Shown in pieces: positions 24,871 through 33,702 of a stretch of 64,000 bases of DNA. The DNA is taken from the NCBI GenBank assembly GCA_003217735.2, contig CP031585.1, forward strand, positions 2,963,501 through 3,027,500, given 5' to 3'. The notes beneath the pieces are model-generated. The model ran no database searches. It was not told the DNA's origin and saw only the letters and a program-made list of their open reading frames with translations. A program made the position numbers and the translations under genes. Numbering within the stretch: position 1 is the first letter of the stretch; every line of letters begins with the position of its first letter. The DNA is from Marinibacterium anthonyi (lineage in GTDB: Bacteria > Pseudomonadota > Alphaproteobacteria > Rhodobacterales > Rhodobacteraceae).

Positions 24871-27266
24871 TCCGGGCGATTGCCCTGGCGCTGCTGTCGC
24901 ACTGGAAACGCCATCCGGGCCAGGCGGTCACGCTGATCGCCGGGCTGGCGCTGGCCACCGCGCTCTGGACCGCCGTTCAGGCGATCAATGCCGAGGCACG
25001 GGCCAGCTACGATGCCGCCAGCCGCCTGCTGACGCCACAGATCGCGGGCACGCTGACCGCGCCGTCGGGGCGGATCCCGCTGGCAACCTATGTCGCCCTG
25101 CGCCGTGCCGGATGGCAGGCCAGTGCCGTTCTTGAAGGGCGGATCGACGGGGGCGACAGCGAGGTGACGCTGATGGGCGTCGATCTGCTGAGCTATCCCA
25201 GCCTGCCCCTGCCCGACCGCCCCGCCGAGACCGAAGACCCGGCATCGGTCCTGCTGCCCCCCGGCCGTCTGTTCGCCGATCCCCGGACGGCGAAGGCGCT
25301 GACGCGGCCGGATCTGCCCCCGGTCAGCATCGCCCAGGGGGTCCCGCCCGGCATCGTGCTGGCCGACATCGCCATCGCCGAGGGGCTGCTGGACGAACAG
25401 GGCCTGCTGTCCCGCATCCTCGTGCTGCGCGATCAACCGATGGGGCTGGCGCCCCTGGCCGAGGTCGCGCCGTCCCTCGTCTTTGCCCCGGCCCAGGCGC
25501 AGGCCGGCACCCAGGGGCTTACGCGCAGCTTCCACCTGAACCTGACCGCCTTCGGGCTGCTGGCCTTTGCCGTGGGGCTGTTCATCGTGCACGGCACGAT
25601 CGGGCTGGCCTTCGAACAGCGGCGCGACATCGTGCGCACGCTCAGGGCGCTTGGCGTGCCGGGCTTCGGCGTGGCCGCCGCCATGCTGGGCGAACTTCTG
25701 CTGGCCGGGCTGATCGCCGGGTTGGTGGGCGTGGCGCTGGGATATGTCATCGCCGCCGCGCTGTTGCCGGGTGTGGCCGCCACGCTCGACGGGCTGTACG
25801 GGGCCAATGTCGCCGGCAGCCTCAGCCTGCGCGCCGGATGGGTGGCCGCGGGGCTGGCGATGGCGTTGGGCGGTGTCCTGGTGGCCGGGGCACAGGTGCT
25901 GTGGCGGGTCAAGGACCTGCCCGTTCTGGCGCTGACCGGGGCCGAGGCCTGGCGCGTCGCGGGGGCGCGCGGCCTGAAGATTCAGACCGGGGCCGGCGTG
26001 GCGCTGATCCTCGCCGGGATCGGCGCGATCCGGCTGTTCGACGGGCTGGCCGCCGGGTTCGCATTCCTGGGCGGTCTGCTGCTGGGGGCGTCGCTGTTGC
26101 TGGCGCCGTTGCTGTCGGCGCTCCTGGCGTTGGGCGCCCGGCTGTCGCGCCGGCCGGTGGCCGACTGGGTCTGGGCCGACATGCGGGCGCAACTGCCGGG
26201 GCTGTCGCTGGCGCTGATGGCGCTGCTGCTGGCACTGGCCACCAACATCGGCGTCGGCACCATGGTGTCCAGCTTTCGGCTGACCTTTACCGGCTGGCTG
26301 GACCAGCGGCTGAGCGGGGATCTGTACATCGACACGACGTCCGACCAACAGACGGACGACCTGCGCGCCTGGCTGATCCCGCGCGCCGATGCCGTCCTGC
26401 CGGTCCGGCGCGCCGAACTGCGCCTGAAGGGGCGGCCGGGGCGGGTGTACGGCGTGGTGGACGATCCGGTCTATCGACGGACCTGGCCGGTGGTGAAAGG
26501 CACGCCGGGGCTTTGGGACAAGGTCAATGGCGGCGACGGCGTCCTGATCAACGAACAGCTGCATTACGGCGCGGGGATAGATCCGGGCAACCTGCTGGAG
26601 CTGATGCCGGGATGGACCCTGCCGGTGGTGGGGATCTATTCCGATTACGGCAATCCCGATCCGCAGGCGATTGTCGGGCTGGATGCGCTGCTGGCCCATG
26701 TCCCCGACCTGCCCGACCGCGAACTGGCGGTGCGCACGCCGGATCCCGCCGGCCTGGCGGCGGATCTGCGCGGCGCCTTCGATCTGCCCGCCGATGCGGT
26801 GATGCTGCAGACCCAGATCAAGGACGCGTCGATGCAGGTCTTCGACAGGACCTTCCTGATCACCGGGGCGCTGAACCTGCTGACCCTGGGGGTCGCGGGG
26901 TTCGCCATTCTGACCAGCCTGCTGACGCTCTGGACGATCCGCCTGCCCCACCTGGCCCCGGCCTGGGCGCTGGGGCTGACCCGCGCGCAACTGGCCCGGC
27001 TCGAGGTGCTGCGCGCGCTGGCGCTGGCCGCGCTGACGGCGGTTCTGGCGCTGCCGCTGGGCCTGCTGCTGGCCTGGGCGCTGCTGTCGGTGATCAATGT
27101 CGAAGCCTTCGGCTGGCGCCTGCCCATGTTCCTCTTTCCGCTGGACTGGCTGCGGTTGCTGGCGCTGGCGCTGGTCGCCGCGACGCTGGCCGCGCTGATC
27201 CCCGCGCTGCGGCTGCGCCGCCTGCCGCCGGCAGAGCTGGTAAAGGTCTTTGCCAATGTCCGTTGA
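24867..27266 (+). CDS. FtsX-like ABC permease (AttF/AttG or YbbP type)
   Basis: A 799-residue membrane protein. After a first helix (VTLIAGLALATALWTAVQA, about residues 20-38) there is a periplasmic domain to about 220. A three-helix FtsX core at about 225-345 (GLLAFAVGLFIVHGTIG onward), further helices at about 370-420, a second periplasmic domain and a C-terminal FtsX core at about 670-790 follow. Such duplicated permeases do mechanical work on exported proteins or lipids rather than classic import. It is sandwiched between the ATPase and an AttH-like gene, with overlaps at both ends. Confidence 0.88.
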   Translation: MIRAIALALLSHWKRHPGQAVTLIAGLALATALWTAVQAINAEARASYDAASRLLTPQIAGTLTAPSGRIPLATYVALRRAGWQASAVLEGRIDGGDSEVTLMGVDLLSYPSLPLPDRPAETEDPASVLLPPGRLFADPRTAKALTRPDLPPVSIAQGVPPGIVLADIAIAEGLLDEQGLLSRILVLRDQPMGLAPLAEVAPSLVFAPAQAQAGTQGLTRSFHLNLTAFGLLAFAVGLFIVHGTIGLAFEQRRDIVRTLRALGVPGFGVAAAMLGELLLAGLIAGLVGVALGYVIAAALLPGVAATLDGLYGANVAGSLSLRAGWVAAGLAMALGGVLVAGAQVLWRVKDLPVLALTGAEAWRVAGARGLKIQTGAGVALILAGIGAIRLFDGLAAGFAFLGGLLLGASLLLAPLLSALLALGARLSRRPVADWVWADMRAQLPGLSLALMALLLALATNIGVGTMVSSFRLTFTGWLDQRLSGDLYIDTTSDQQTDDLRAWLIPRADAVLPVRRAELRLKGRPGRVYGVVDDPVYRRTWPVVKGTPGLWDKVNGGDGVLINEQLHYGAGIDPGNLLELMPGWTLPVVGIYSDYGNPDPQAIVGLDALLAHVPDLPDRELAVRTPDPAGLAADLRGAFDLPADAVMLQTQIKDASMQVFDRTFLITGALNLLTLGVAGFAILTSLLTLWTIRLPHLAPAWALGLTRAQLARLEVLRALALAALTAVLALPLGLLLAWALLSVINVEAFGWRLPMFLFPLDWLRLLALALVAATLAALIPALRLRRLPPAELVKVFANVR

Positions 27267-28335
27267 CCGCCGTGCCCTGCTGATGGCCCTGGTCCTGATG
27301 CCCGCCGCCGCCCGGGCGCAGAGTTTCGCGGGCCTGGGCACCGCCGCTGACGGCTTTGCCCTGCCAGGACCCGGATACGCCTTCACCTTCCCGAAGGACC
27401 ACGGCCCCCACCCGGATTTTCGCATCGAATGGTGGTACCTGACGGCCAACCTGACAGGCGCCGACGGGCGGGATTACGGGATCCAGTGGACGCTTTTCCG
27501 ATCCGCCCTGCGACCCGAGGAAGGCCGGGGATGGCAAAGCCCGCAGATCTGGATGGCCCATGCCGCCCTGACAACGCCTGGCGCCCACCACGTCGCCGAA
27601 CGCTATGCGCGCGGCGGCATCGGCACCGCCGGCGTCGCCGCGCAGCCCTTTGCCGCCTGGATCGACGATTGGCGGATGACCGGCCGGGCCGCCCCCGGAA
27701 CCGACGCGCTGTCGGCCCTGGCGCTGACGGCGCGGGGGGCGGATTTTGCCTATGACCTGGACCTGACGGCCGACGGCCCGCTGGTCCTGCAGGGCGACCA
27801 CGGCTATTCGGTGAAATCCCCCGACGGGCGGGCCAGCTATTATTATTCCCAGCCCGCCTATCGTGTCACCGGCCAGATCAAGACCGACGATGGCGCGATG
27901 GAGGTCACGGGGACGGCCTGGCTGGATCGGGAATGGTCTTCGCAGCCGCTGGGCGATGACCAGAGCGGCTGGGACTGGATCGCGCTGACGCTGACGACAG
28001 GCGAAAAGCTGATGGCGGCGCAATTGCGCGATGGCGGCGACGGGTACCGCATCGGCACCTGGATCGCTGCGGACGGCACGCCCACCCCGCTGGCCGATGA
28101 CGCGCTGACACTGACACCCGGCACCACCACGCGCGTCGGCGGCGCGACGCTGCCCACCCAATGGCGGATCGAAGTGCCCGCGCACGGCATGGACGTGACG
28201 ATCGCAGCGGTGAACCCACTGGCCTGGATGGGCACGTCGATGGCCTATTGGGAAGGGCCGGTCCGGGTCACCGGGACCCATGACGGGCGCGGCTATCTCG
28301 AGATGACGGGCTACGGGGAACCGGCAAGGAATTGA
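27256..28335 (+). CDS. AttH/CrtC-like (lipocalin-type) exported protein
   Basis: A 359-residue protein with a signal peptide (LLMALVLMPAAARAQS) and the double lipocalin-like fold of the carotenoid 1,2-hydratase (CrtC)/AttH family. Key stretches are HPDFRIEWWYLTANL (about residue 56), QWTLFR, WMAHAAL and WLDREWSS (about 222). No carotenoid genes are nearby. Its overlap with the FtsX gene matches attEFGH operons, where AttH is a periplasmic partner of the ABC complex. Substrate is unknown, perhaps a lipid. ATG 27256 lies inside the permease end. Confidence 0.82.
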   Translation: MSVDRRALLMALVLMPAAARAQSFAGLGTAADGFALPGPGYAFTFPKDHGPHPDFRIEWWYLTANLTGADGRDYGIQWTLFRSALRPEEGRGWQSPQIWMAHAALTTPGAHHVAERYARGGIGTAGVAAQPFAAWIDDWRMTGRAAPGTDALSALALTARGADFAYDLDLTADGPLVLQGDHGYSVKSPDGRASYYYSQPAYRVTGQIKTDDGAMEVTGTAWLDREWSSQPLGDDQSGWDWIALTLTTGEKLMAAQLRDGGDGYRIGTWIAADGTPTPLADDALTLTPGTTTRVGGATLPTQWRIEVPAHGMDVTIAAVNPLAWMGTSMAYWEGPVRVTGTHDGRGYLEMTGYGEPARN

Positions 28336-28432
28336 CCATCGACCCGCGATATCGCGCGCGCCCTTTGACATCCCTTGAAAACCTGTAGGTTGGGCACATC
28401 TGACATCAATCCTCCCCCTAGGTTCCAAATCC

Positions 28433-28975
28433 GTGACACTGCGCGCCCTTCTCTTCGTGCTTCTGATCCTGCCGACTCTGACCCCGGCGCTGGTGCCGAC
28501 CCCGGGCCATGCCCAGCCCGAGGCCGAAGTCGAACTGGCCCGCAAGCTGCTGTACGACATGCAGGAACAATCGATCCGCGAAAGCCGCGAATTCTGCGGC
28601 ATGATCGGAGTGGACGTGGAAGGGCGCTACGTGGTCGGCCCGATCTCGCGCGGGACGGCGGATCGCTGCACGTTCCGCCGACCGCGCAGGGCCAATTACA
28701 TCGTGGCCAGCTTCCACACCCATGGCGGCTATCTGGCGGGATACGACAACGAGGTGCCGTCGATCATCGACCTGGAAAGCGAACGGTCCCAGGGGCTGCG
28801 CGGCTACGTGGCCACCCCCGGCGGGCGGTTCTGGCTGGTCGATGGCAAGCAGTCGCGCGTGCAGCTTTTGTGCGGGCCGAAATGCCTGCCCTGGGATCCC
28901 CGGTTCACGCAAGGCGAGCTGGAGCGCATCCGCAAGTCCTATACCCGCAAGGAACTGTTCGAACGCGCCCGCTGA
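28433..28975 (+). CDS. Secreted DUF4329-like protein with a JAMM-like motif
   Basis: A 180-residue protein starting at GTG 28433, with a signal peptide cleaved near GHAQ (about residue 28). The core has FCGMIGVD, then ASFHTHGGYLAGYDNEVPS and IIDLE at about residues 92-116. The order His-x-His ... Ser-x-x-Asp recalls the JAMM/MPN metal site, with a wider spacing (12 residues) than in RadC or Rpn11. Four cysteines (in EFCG, DRCTF, LLCGPKC) suggest disulfides or metal. DUF4329 is my best family call. No immunity or effector partner is evident. Confidence 0.6.
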   Translation: MTLRALLFVLLILPTLTPALVPTPGHAQPEAEVELARKLLYDMQEQSIRESREFCGMIGVDVEGRYVVGPISRGTADRCTFRRPRRANYIVASFHTHGGYLAGYDNEVPSIIDLESERSQGLRGYVATPGGRFWLVDGKQSRVQLLCGPKCLPWDPRFTQGELERIRKSYTRKELFERAR

Positions 28976-29002
28976 GAGCGCCTGGCGCGGGTCGGCAGTC
29001 GA

Positions 29003-29200
29003 TCACTTCAGCGCGTCGAACCGGGCGATACGGTCGATCTGCGGTGCCATGGTGCACCAGCGATCGGCGGTATCTTCACGCGCGACCCAATGCACATCCG
29101 CCGTCTCGGCATGGACGATGATGCGGCCCGGTTCGGTGGTGACGATCCCCGCGCCGAGGATGTTGAGGAAAAGCACAAGGGCTTCGGTCGTGAGGCACAT
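29003..29200 (-). CDS. Small protein of unknown function
   Basis: A 65-residue protein starting at ATG 29200 behind a very good AGGAG site seven bases upstream. A hydrophobic N-terminal stretch (ALVLFLNILGAGIV) is followed by VHAETADVHWVAREDTAD and RWCTMAPQID. The hydrophobic segment could be a membrane anchor. I recognise no family. It stands alone, antisense to its neighbours. The ribosome binding site and codon pattern make it likely real. Confidence 0.55.
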   Translation of the reverse strand: MCLTTEALVLFLNILGAGIVTTEPGRIIVHAETADVHWVAREDTADRWCTMAPQIDRIARFDALK

Positions 29201-29521
29201 GGTCAAGCTCCTAAGGTCATGCCTGGTCCCGGAGCCCGCCTCCCACGCTCCGGCTGCACCGAAAGATAGCCGTCACCGGGTCCGTGCGCCCGGATTTTTG
29301 CTGCGGTGCAGCATTTCCGGATTGACTCCCGAAGCACATTCCTTCCGATCGCCCAAAGTTTGGGCAGGACCCATGAACAACAGGTCAACGCCCCGCCCGC
29401 TTACCGGTCAAATTGCACTCAGACCGCGGAATCGAACGATATGGCGGCGCCCTGCCCGCATCGCAGGCACGACTTGATCGGATCCCGGACCTTGGCTACG
29501 CTTCGGTCCCAACTGGGTGTC
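29201..29521. other. Gap upstream of the AcoR-like regulator, with a short palindrome
   Basis: This 321-base region separates two divergent genes. It contains TGCTGC-GGT-GCAGCA (29299-29313), a 15-base dyad that could be an operator. In-frame codons upstream of the regulator start extend into the region but look non-coding. Confidence 0.45.
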
Positions 29522-30520
29522 ATGCCACGGGAGGACAGGGCCATCAGTACCGCCAAGCAACATGCGGAGCGTGTCGTCGAAACGGCCCGGTCCGCCTCGG
29601 CCGCCGCGCGGTCGCGGCTGGCGGCGTCGTGGCACCGGTCGCTGGTCCAGCACAAGCTGGACCCGGGCGAGCGGCGCAGCCCCAACCTGCATGACGCGGG
29701 CACCGTGCGCGAACGGCGCGACGCGCTGGACAACGTGCTGCGCGTGGCTGCCCCCAAGCTTGACCAGCTGTTCGGGCTGATCGGCAATTCCGGCTGCGGG
29801 GTGCTGCTGACCGATGCGCAGGGCGTGGTGATCGACCAGCGCTGTTCATCGGCGGACGAGGATATCTTTCGCGCCTGGGGGCTTTGGACCGGGGCCGACT
29901 GGTCCGAGGCGGCCGAAGGCACCAACGGGATCGGCACCTGCCTGGCCGAGAAGCGCCAGGTGACGATCCACCGCGACGAACACTTCCTGGCCCGCAACAC
30001 GGCGATGTCGTGCATGGATGCGCCGATCTACGGGCCCGACGGCACCGTGGTGGCCGCGTTGGACGTGTCCTCGGCCCGGGCGGATCAGACCGAAGGTTTC
30101 AACCGGCTGATCGCGGCCATGGTCGCCCAGACCGCCCGCCAGATCGAGATGGACACGTTCCGCGCCTCCTTTCCCAAGGCCCGCATCGTCTTTGCCGATA
30201 CCGACGACAGCGAGGCGGCCCTGCTGCTGGCCGTCGATGCGCACGATATCGTGGTGGGTGCGACGCGCGCGGCCCGCAAGGCCTTCGGACTGGAGCGCCA
30301 GGGGCCGATGAGCCCGCGCCCGGCCTCGGATCTGTTCGGCCGCGAAGGTCCGACCGGGTTCGAAAAGGCCGAACGCGCTGCGGTGATCCGCGCGCTGACC
30401 CGGGCCGGCGGCAATGCCTCGGCGGCGGCCAAGGCGCTGGGGATCGGGCGCGCGACGCTTTACCGGCGCATGGCGCGGCTGGGAATCGACAAAAGCGGAT
30501 CGGAAGTGTCTCAGAGCTGA
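29522..30520 (+). CDS. AcoR-like GAF/Fis-HTH transcriptional regulator without AAA+ domain
   Basis: A 332-residue regulator. The N-terminal helical region (about 1-75) contains SWHRSLVQHKLDPGE, typical of AcoR-type activators. A GAF domain covers about 80-205, including EGTNGIGTCLAEKRQVTIHR and MDAPIYGPDGTVVAALDVS. A C-terminal Fis-type helix-turn-helix (NASAAAKALGIGRATLYRRM) lies at about 298-317. The sigma-54-interacting AAA+ module of full-length AcoR (about 600 residues) is absent, so it probably works with ordinary sigma factors. It sits 111 bases upstream of an aldehyde dehydrogenase gene that it likely controls. Confidence 0.85.
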   Translation: MPREDRAISTAKQHAERVVETARSASAAARSRLAASWHRSLVQHKLDPGERRSPNLHDAGTVRERRDALDNVLRVAAPKLDQLFGLIGNSGCGVLLTDAQGVVIDQRCSSADEDIFRAWGLWTGADWSEAAEGTNGIGTCLAEKRQVTIHRDEHFLARNTAMSCMDAPIYGPDGTVVAALDVSSARADQTEGFNRLIAAMVAQTARQIEMDTFRASFPKARIVFADTDDSEAALLLAVDAHDIVVGATRAARKAFGLERQGPMSPRPASDLFGREGPTGFEKAERAAVIRALTRAGGNASAAAKALGIGRATLYRRMARLGIDKSGSEVSQS

Positions 30521-30592
30521 GACAATCGCGGCCCGGGTCCTGTTCCCCCCGGGCTGACGCGGCGCCTGCTGCATGGCTAACTCCCTTCAGAT

Positions 30593-30613
30593 CCCCGGGC
30601 GGAGGACCCGGGG
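30593..30613 (+). promoter_or_regulatory. Hairpin with GGAGG in its loop, in the aldehyde dehydrogenase leader
   Basis: CCCCGGG (30593-30599) pairs with CCCGGGG (30607-30613), leaving CGGAGGA as loop. A first ATG at 30617 opens five codons before the preferred start at 30632. The structure is close enough to the start to affect translation. Confidence 0.4.
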
Positions 30614-30631
30614 GCCATGAGGAGGACCACC

Positions 30632-32152
30632 ATGAATGTCATGACCCAGACGCAAGGCCAATTCGCCTCGCCGTTCAAGACACGCTACGACAACTTCATC
30701 GGCGGCCGGTTCGTCGCCCCGGTGAACGGCACCTATTTCGAAAACATCACGCCGATCACCGGCGCCGTGGTCTGCGAAGTCGCCCGTTCCGGGGCGGCGG
30801 ACGTGGATCTGGCGCTGGACGCCGCCCATGCCGCCAAGGTGGCCTGGGGCAAGACCTCGGCCACGGAACGGTCCAACATCCTGCTGAAGATCGCCGACCG
30901 GATCGAGGAGAACCTCGAGCTTATCGCCACGGCGGAAACCTGGGACAACGGCAAGCCGATCCGCGAAACCATGGCCGCCGACATACCCCTGTCGGTCGAT
31001 CACTTCCGCTATTTCGCCGGCGTCCTGCGCGGCCAGGAAGGCACCATGTCGGAAATCGACGCCGACACCGTGGCCTACCATTTTCACGAACCGCTGGGCG
31101 TCGTGGGCCAGATCATCCCCTGGAACTTCTCGGTCCTGATGGCGGCGTGGAAGCTTGCGCCGGCGCTGGCGGCAGGCAATTGCGTGGTGCTGAAGCCGGC
31201 GGAACAGACGCCTGCCGCGATCATGGTGCTGATGGAATGCATCGCCGACCTGCTGCCGGCGGGTGTTCTGAACATCGTCAACGGCTACGGCGCCGAGGTC
31301 GGCGCGCCGCTGGCGAAATCGCCCCGCATTGCCAAGATCGCCTTTACCGGATCGACGCAGACCGGCCGGATGATCATGCAATACGCCACCGAGAACCTGA
31401 TCCCGGTGACGCTGGAACTGGGCGGCAAATCCCCCAACATCTTCTTCAGCGACGTGATGGCCAAGGATGACGCGTTTCTCGACAAGGCGGTCGAAGGGTT
31501 CGTGCTGTTCGCCTTCAACCAGGGCGAGGTCTGTACCTGCCCCAGCCGCGCGCTGATCCAGGAAGACATCTACGAGGCGTTCATCGAAAGGGCCATCGCC
31601 CGGGTGAAGGCGATCAAGCAGGGCGACCCGCGCCTGCCCGACACCATGGTCGGCGCCCAGGCCAGCGCCGAGCAGCAGGAAAAGATCCTGTCCTACCTGA
31701 CCATCGGCGTCGAGGAAGGCGCCGAGGTGCTGACCGGCGGGGCCGCGGCGCAGATGGATGGCGATCTGTCCAAGGGGTTCTACATCCAGCCGACCATCCT
31801 GAAGGGCCACAACAAGATGCGGGTCTTCCAGGAAGAGATCTTTGGCCCGGTGGTGTCCGTCACCACGTTCAAGGACGAGGACGAAGCCCTGCAGATCGCC
31901 AATGACACGATGTACGGGCTGGGCGCCGGCGTCTGGTCGCGCGACGCCAACACCTGCTACCGGTTCGGGCGCGCGATCGAGGCGGGCCGGGTCTGGGTCA
32001 ACAATTACCATGCCTACCCCGCGCACGCGGCCTTCGGCGGCTACAAGCAATCCGGCGTCGGACGCGAGAACCACAAGATGATGCTGGACCATTACCAGCA
32101 GACCAAGAACATGCTGGTCAGCTACAACCCCAACAAGCTTGGCTTCTTTTGA
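30632..32152 (+). CDS. NAD-dependent aldehyde dehydrogenase (AcoD/ExaC type)
   Basis: A 506-residue aldehyde dehydrogenase. The cofactor/oxyanion Asn is in [12 protein letters not shown] (about residue 163), the general-base Glu in [10 protein letters not shown] (about 265), and the nucleophile Cys in [12 protein letters not shown] (about 303). The C-terminal [14 protein letters not shown] (about 470-483) is standard. Sequences of this kind oxidise acetaldehyde or other short aldehydes. ATG 30632 follows AGGAGG; ATG 30617 is possible. It lies downstream of an AcoR-like regulator and is followed by a strong terminator. Confidence 0.92.
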   Translation: MNVMTQTQGQFASPFKTRYDNFIGGRFVAPVNGTYFENITPITGAVVCEVARSGAADVDLALDAAHAAKVAWGKTSATERSNILLKIADRIEENLELIATAETWDNGKPIRETMAADIPLSVDHFRYFAGVLRGQEGTMSEIDADTVAYHFHEPLGVVGQIIPWNFSVLMAAWKLAPALAAGNCVVLKPAEQTPAAIMVLMECIADLLPAGVLNIVNGYGAEVGAPLAKSPRIAKIAFTGSTQTGRMIMQYATENLIPVTLELGGKSPNIFFSDVMAKDDAFLDKAVEGFVLFAFNQGEVCTCPSRALIQEDIYEAFIERAIARVKAIKQGDPRLPDTMVGAQASAEQQEKILSYLTIGVEEGAEVLTGGAAAQMDGDLSKGFYIQPTILKGHNKMRVFQEEIFGPVVSVTTFKDEDEALQIANDTMYGLGAGVWSRDANTCYRFGRAIEAGRVWVNNYHAYPAHAAFGGYKQSGVGRENHKMMLDHYQQTKNMLVSYNPNKLGFF

Positions 32153-32190
32153 GCCTTTCATCCCTCCCTAAAGCCTGTTGAGGTTACTGG

Positions 32191-32223
32191 CGGGGCCCGC
32201 GCATGCCGGGCCCCGTTCTTTTT
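32191..32223 (+). terminator. Rho-independent terminator after the aldehyde dehydrogenase
   Basis: CGGGGCCCG (32191-32199) and CGGGCCCCG (32207-32215) form a perfect 9-bp stem with a 7-base loop, followed by TTCTTTTT. The gene on the other strand ends at 32230, so the stem may serve both. Confidence 0.85.
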
Positions 32224-32229
32224 CCTGCG

Positions 32230-32667
32230 CTACAGGTCCCTTGACGGCCCGAACCGCACAGGCCCCGCGCCACTGCTGCCGGTGCCGTGATACCGCGGCA
32301 GGTTGTCCACCGTGTCGAACCACGGGATCCGCTCGCCATCATAGACATGCGCACCGGGGGCAAAGGCCTCGGGGTTGGTGAGGCTTGCGACGTAAAGGTG
32401 GATCTCGCCGGGATAGATCGTGTTCTCGTAGCTCAGCGGCGATCCGCAGGTCGGGCAGAACATCCGCGTCACGCCGGGCGAGGAAGTGTGGCGCGCCGGC
32501 GTGTCGCCGGCCAACCGGAATCCCTCCACCGGAACCGAGACCCAGGTGGTCATGGGCGAAGATGTCGCCCGCCGGCAGCTCTCGCAATGGCAGTTGGCCA
32601 CCCAGTTGACCTTGCCGTCGGCCGCAAAGGTGATCGCGCCGCAGAAACATCGTCCCGTCAGTGTCAT
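32230..32667 (-). CDS. GFA-family (CENP-V/GFA) zinc-binding protein
   Basis: A 145-residue protein of the glutathione-dependent formaldehyde-activating enzyme (GFA) fold. The zinc cysteines are visible in GRCFCGAITF (residues 5-9), NCHCESCRR (about 27-35) and MFCPTCGSPL (about 70). Most GFA proteins have no proven activity; some add to glutathione conjugates. The start has an excellent AAGGAGGG site. Position beside an aldehyde dehydrogenase hints at aldehyde handling, but the genes are convergent and not co-transcribed. Confidence 0.85.
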   Translation of the reverse strand: MTLTGRCFCGAITFAADGKVNWVANCHCESCRRATSSPMTTWVSVPVEGFRLAGDTPARHTSSPGVTRMFCPTCGSPLSYENTIYPGEIHLYVASLTNPEAFAPGAHVYDGERIPWFDTVDNLPRYHGTGSSGAGPVRFGPSRDL

Positions 32668-32795
32668 GATATCCCTCCTTGCTGACGCAAACACCCTGCC
32701 CGACGGCCCGGGTCGCGACCACCCCGACCTCACCGATGTGTGAAAGCGACACCCCGCCGCAGCGCATTGGCCGCGCCGCCGCGTAAGTAACCGGC

Positions 32796-33047
32796 ATGAG
32801 CATCCTGACCCCCATCCCCCGCGACATGCCCTGGTTCGCCAGGGTCCTTTTCTCGATCCCCCTGCTGGGCTGGATCGCCCGGGACGTGGCCTTTGGCCAC
32901 CCCGAGAACTTCTGGTACGCCCTGATCGGCGCCGCCGCCCTGTGGATCATCGCCATCATGCACGTCGGGGTGGTGGCACTGTACCTGCCGATGGTCTGCC
33001 TGACGCCGGTGTGCCTGATCATGCTCATCGTGATCTCGCGCGGCTGA
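32796..33047 (+). CDS. Small membrane protein, unknown function
   Basis: An 83-residue protein with a Pro/Arg-containing start (MSILTPIPRDMPWFARVLFS), a hydrophobic segment at about 15-30 and a longer one at about 40-80 (AALWIIAIMHVGVVALYLP onward), so two or three membrane helices. The start has a weak ribosome binding site. I recognise no family. It lies alone between a minus-strand gene and a plus-strand YdeI-like gene. Confidence 0.55.
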   Translation: MSILTPIPRDMPWFARVLFSIPLLGWIARDVAFGHPENFWYALIGAAALWIIAIMHVGVVALYLPMVCLTPVCLIMLIVISRG

Positions 33048-33107
33048 TCCTCTCGACAGAACGCCATCATGTCATCACACTCCGGCCATCCCGGCCGGAG
33101 TGCTTTC

Positions 33108-33701
33108 ATGTCCGACATCATCACCGACCCCGCCGTCGATGCCATCTTCGCCAAGGCCCCCACCTGGGGCGCCGAAATGGCCGAACTGCGGCGCATCCTG
33201 CTGGCCTGCCCGGTGAAAGAAGAGCTGAAGTGGCGCCAACCCTGTTACACCGCCCACGGCGGCAACATTGCCATCATCGGCCAGTACAAGGACGCCTGCG
33301 TGCTGTCCTTTCTCAAGGGCGTTCTGCTGGACGATCCCCAAGCGCTGCTGGATCCACCCGGCGAGCATTCCAGATCGGCGCGGGTCGCCAGGTTCACCGA
33401 TTGCGACCAGATCCGCGCGGCGGAGGACGTTCTGAAGGCCTATGTGCTGGAGGCGATCGAGAACCAGAAGGCCGGCAGGACGGTGGCGTTTCCCAAGGAT
33501 GACCTGGAATACCCCGAGGAACTGACCGCGCATCTGGACGCCGACGACGCGTTCCGCGCCGCCTTCGAATCGCTGACCCCCGGCCGCCGCCGCAGCTGGG
33601 TGCTGCATGTGTCGCAAGCCAGGCAGGCGAAGACCCGGGTGTCGCGGATCGAAAAGGCCATGCCGAAGATCTTCGACGGCAAGGGGCTGACAGACCGCTA
33701 G
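33108..33701 (+). CDS. YdeI/DUF1801 (OmpD-associated-like) protein
   Basis: A 197-residue soluble protein. The first 110 residues match DUF1801: AELRRILLACPVKEELKWRQ, PCYTAHGGNIAIIG and LSFLKGVLLDDP. The C-terminal part (LRAAFESLTPGRRRSW-like stretch at about 143-165, then SRIEKAMPKIFDGKGL) matches the YdeI/OmdA helical tail. Members are linked to bacteriocin or antimicrobial-peptide protection, without known biochemistry. ATG 33108 follows GGAGT. It ends one base before the DUF302 gene, which is convergent. Confidence 0.78.
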   Translation: MSDIITDPAVDAIFAKAPTWGAEMAELRRILLACPVKEELKWRQPCYTAHGGNIAIIGQYKDACVLSFLKGVLLDDPQALLDPPGEHSRSARVARFTDCDQIRAAEDVLKAYVLEAIENQKAGRTVAFPKDDLEYPEELTAHLDADDAFRAAFESLTPGRRRSWVLHVSQARQAKTRVSRIEKAMPKIFDGKGLTDR

Positions 33702-33702
33702 G

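Noticed and set aside
30530-30616. A sigma-54 (-24/-12) promoter for the aldehyde dehydrogenase gene
   Set aside because: No GG-N10-GC pair with acceptable flanks was found, and the adjacent regulator lacks the AAA+ domain needed to activate sigma-54.
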